DNA of 20,856 bases. Origin: Chara braunii (Eukaryota; Streptophyta; Charophyceae; Charales; Characeae). The first letter of the stretch is position 1; each line of letters starts with the position of its first letter. The notes below the pieces were generated by a model. It was given only the letters and a program-made list of their open reading frames with translations. It was not told the origin of the DNA and made no database searches. The position numbers and the translations under genes are program-made. The DNA lies in NCBI GenBank assembly GCA_003427395.1, contig BFEA01000227.1, positions 438,308 through 459,163 of the forward strand, in the 5' to 3' direction. This document shows, piece after piece, positions 20,008 to 20,856 of this stretch.

Positions 20008-20141
20008 CCGTAGCATATTAACCCCCTGTTGTCGACCTTCAGACCGACAATAATGTAACGGTACACAGCAGATTTGCGCCTAGAATTCTGCTGCACATGT
20101 TCGGGCGCAGGCTCATGTTCGCGCGTCTGTTTTCGCGGCAT

Positions 20142-20365
20142 TGTGAACCCCCCTCAAAGTCGCGCCCGTCCAGTCGTAAGCGCCTCCCCTCCGACACCTC
20201 GTGGCCAGCAGCGCCACAGAGAAGCCAGTATCCCCGGCCTGCCCAGTCCCAACACTGTAACACCCGCCTCTTTTCTCCCACTGCCAAGCCTGCGAACAGC
20301 CGGCGACCCCCCGCAATCGTCGCACACCCGTCGCCCCCGGCGAAAACCCATCAACCCCGTTCAAC
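20142..20365. other. Upstream region of the hAT gene
   Basis: GC-rich, with no TATA box close to ATG 20141. Several minus frames are open because of composition and show no motif. The region joins the start codon to the 11-bp array. Confidence 0.3.
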
Positions 20366-20453
20366 TTCTGTTGAAACCCCATTGAAACCCCGTCGAAACC
20401 CCGTTGAAACCCCGTTGAGACCCCGTTGAACAGCCGTTGAAAACCCGTCAAAC
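20366..20453. repeat. Eight-unit 11-bp tandem array, consensus CCCCGTTGAAA
   Basis: Units begin at 20366, 20377, 20388, 20399, 20410, 20421, 20432 and 20443, with exactly 11-bp spacing and no indel. Each keeps GTTGAA or a one- or two-base variant (ATTGAA, GTCGAA, GTTGAG, GTCAAA). Further related but inverted copies (TCAAC, TTCAAC) lie just left, at 20351 and 20360. Eleven bases is close to one DNA turn, so all sites face the same side of the helix. The array lies 225-312 bases upstream of the likely hAT start codon. Its core is shared with the cluster at 12564-12815. Confidence 0.85.
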
Positions 20454-20544
20454 TCCTGTCTGACCCTCGTCCTGCAGGTTCCGTGGGGGACCGTCGGCGC
20501 CGCTGATCGGTAGGGGATGACGCCAGCACCGACACAAAATAAAA

Positions 20545-20643
20545 CAATCAATCAATCAAACAATCAATCAAGCAAGCAAGCAAATCGGCCAAACCATCAA
20601 TCAATCAAACCATCAAACCAACAATCAATCCATCAATCAATTC

Positions 20644-20690
<47 letters not shown>

Positions 20691-20740
20691 GATCAATAGA
20701 TCAATCAATCAATCAATCAAGATTGATTGATTGATTGATT
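20545..20740. repeat. (AATC)n tetranucleotide array with inverted end
   Basis: Imperfect AATC repeats run for about 175 bases. They then flip to GATT repeats at 20721. The bases 20700-20718 and 20721-20739 are perfect inverted arms around AA, able to form a 19-bp hairpin. Confidence 0.9.
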
Positions 20741-20780
20741 TTGTATTTTTTATGTTTTTTTTTTTCATTTTTATTTCTCA

Positions 20781-20807
20781 TGTGTGTGTGTGTGTATGTG
20801 TGTGTGT

Positions 20808-20838
<31 letters not shown>

Positions 20839-20856
20839 GTTGAGAGAGAGAGAGGG
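20781..20856. repeat. (GT)n and (GA)n microsatellites at the right edge
   Basis: GT repeats with TATG interruptions, followed by a short GA run. The window ends within it. Confidence 0.9.

Larger units (their letters stand above)
14933..20141 (-). pseudogene. hAT-superfamily transposase gene (BED finger, DUF659, hATC), decayed
   Basis: hAT transposases bind element ends with a BED finger and cut with an RNase-H-like core. The likely start is ATG 20141 (MPRKQTREHEPAPEHV). A frameshift in a G5 run near 20030 links it to the BED finger (LRCTFCNKVF, KHFTQQYYCKKV). One frame then runs from 20016 to about 15655, broken only by stops: TGA 19110, TGA 18501, TAG 18306, TAG 17748, TAG 17676, TAG 17235, TAG 16434, TGA 15654. 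DUF659 is seen as SGATLLSNG, DGRPIVNFLAAGS, TNSASAYVGAARAL, LPCCFHVCNKLLSDIG and CETRFVSVHSMLERLLAL. hATC is seen as ASWWSQYGGDAPDLQ, RAERNWAVHEGIHTKKRNQL and TANVRL. The first two catalytic Asp positions read Asn (19125, 18933); the Glu near 17922 remains. About 850 residues follow hATC, which is unusually long. The end lies in another frame (15.6 to 15.34 kb), then probably a spliced last exon ending GSGKGKGS. Confidence 0.85.

Noticed and set aside
20366-20453. CRISPR-like array
   Set aside because: Units are contiguous with no spacers, and the context is eukaryotic.
20113-20547. Minus-strand frame with repeated FNGVSTGF residues
   Set aside because: The residues follow from the 11-bp array (33 bp equals 11 residues). 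All frames are open there, and it overlaps the hAT start in a different frame.

Overview
The window looks like repeat-rich intergenic DNA from a large eukaryotic nuclear genome, most likely a streptophyte alga or early land-plant lineage. My best guess is a Chara-like charophyte, at moderate confidence. Reasons: a plant-type BED/DUF659/hATC transposase gene, a plant-type LINE and a Ty3/gypsy element, GT-AG type splice signals, many microsatellites, no bacterial-style gene packing, and an acidic-then-arginine-rich retroelement ORF of a kind I recall from Chara. The species call is from memory and was not searched.

Layout from left to right. (1) 1-1015: mostly unassigned, with a short open minus-strand stretch at the left edge. 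(2) 1032-3730, minus: a 5'-truncated LINE with a poly(A) tail (T24 on the plus strand), a 3' UTR holding diverged tandem copies, the C-terminal part of ORF2 with two in-frame stops, and a 16-17 bp target-site duplication on both sides. (3) 3748-6681: non-coding, with a 34-bp-spaced duplication and a (TC)37 microsatellite. (4) 6682-9412: an 18-bp terminus-like motif, then a decayed minus-strand ORF with an acidic and then basic tail, lying downstream of a retroelement pol. (5) 9413-12507, minus: decayed Ty3/gypsy pol (linker, RT, RNase H, integrase) with frameshifts and stops. Its coding similarity stops exactly at a second copy of the 18-bp motif. (6) 12564-12815: a cluster of GTTGAA motifs including two perfect palindromes. 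(7) About 14.07-13.03 kb, minus: a possible small multi-exon gene of unknown function with a Q-rich/N-rich N-terminus, next to long (TTC)n and (CA)n microsatellites. (8) 20141-14933, minus: a decayed hAT transposase gene. It has a BED finger, a DUF659 catalytic core, an hATC domain, and an unusually long C-terminal extension with six 30-bp repeats and an acidic region. A 100-bp intron is possible near its end. (9) 20366-20453: an array of eight 11-bp units, consensus CCCCGTTGAAA, upstream of the transposase. (10) 20.54-20.86 kb: (AATC)n, its inverted copy, (GT)n and (GA)n.

The genes do not form a working pathway. The window is best read as a stack of dead mobile elements plus one uncertain host-like gene. 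The strongest candidate for something undescribed is the hAT gene together with the exactly 11-bp-phased GTTGAA array on its 5' side and the related GTTGAA palindrome cluster at 12.6 kb. These could be subterminal binding sites of a BED-finger transposase. That link is inference. Almost all features are on the minus strand. Frames, stops and short repeats were read by eye; no database search was run.
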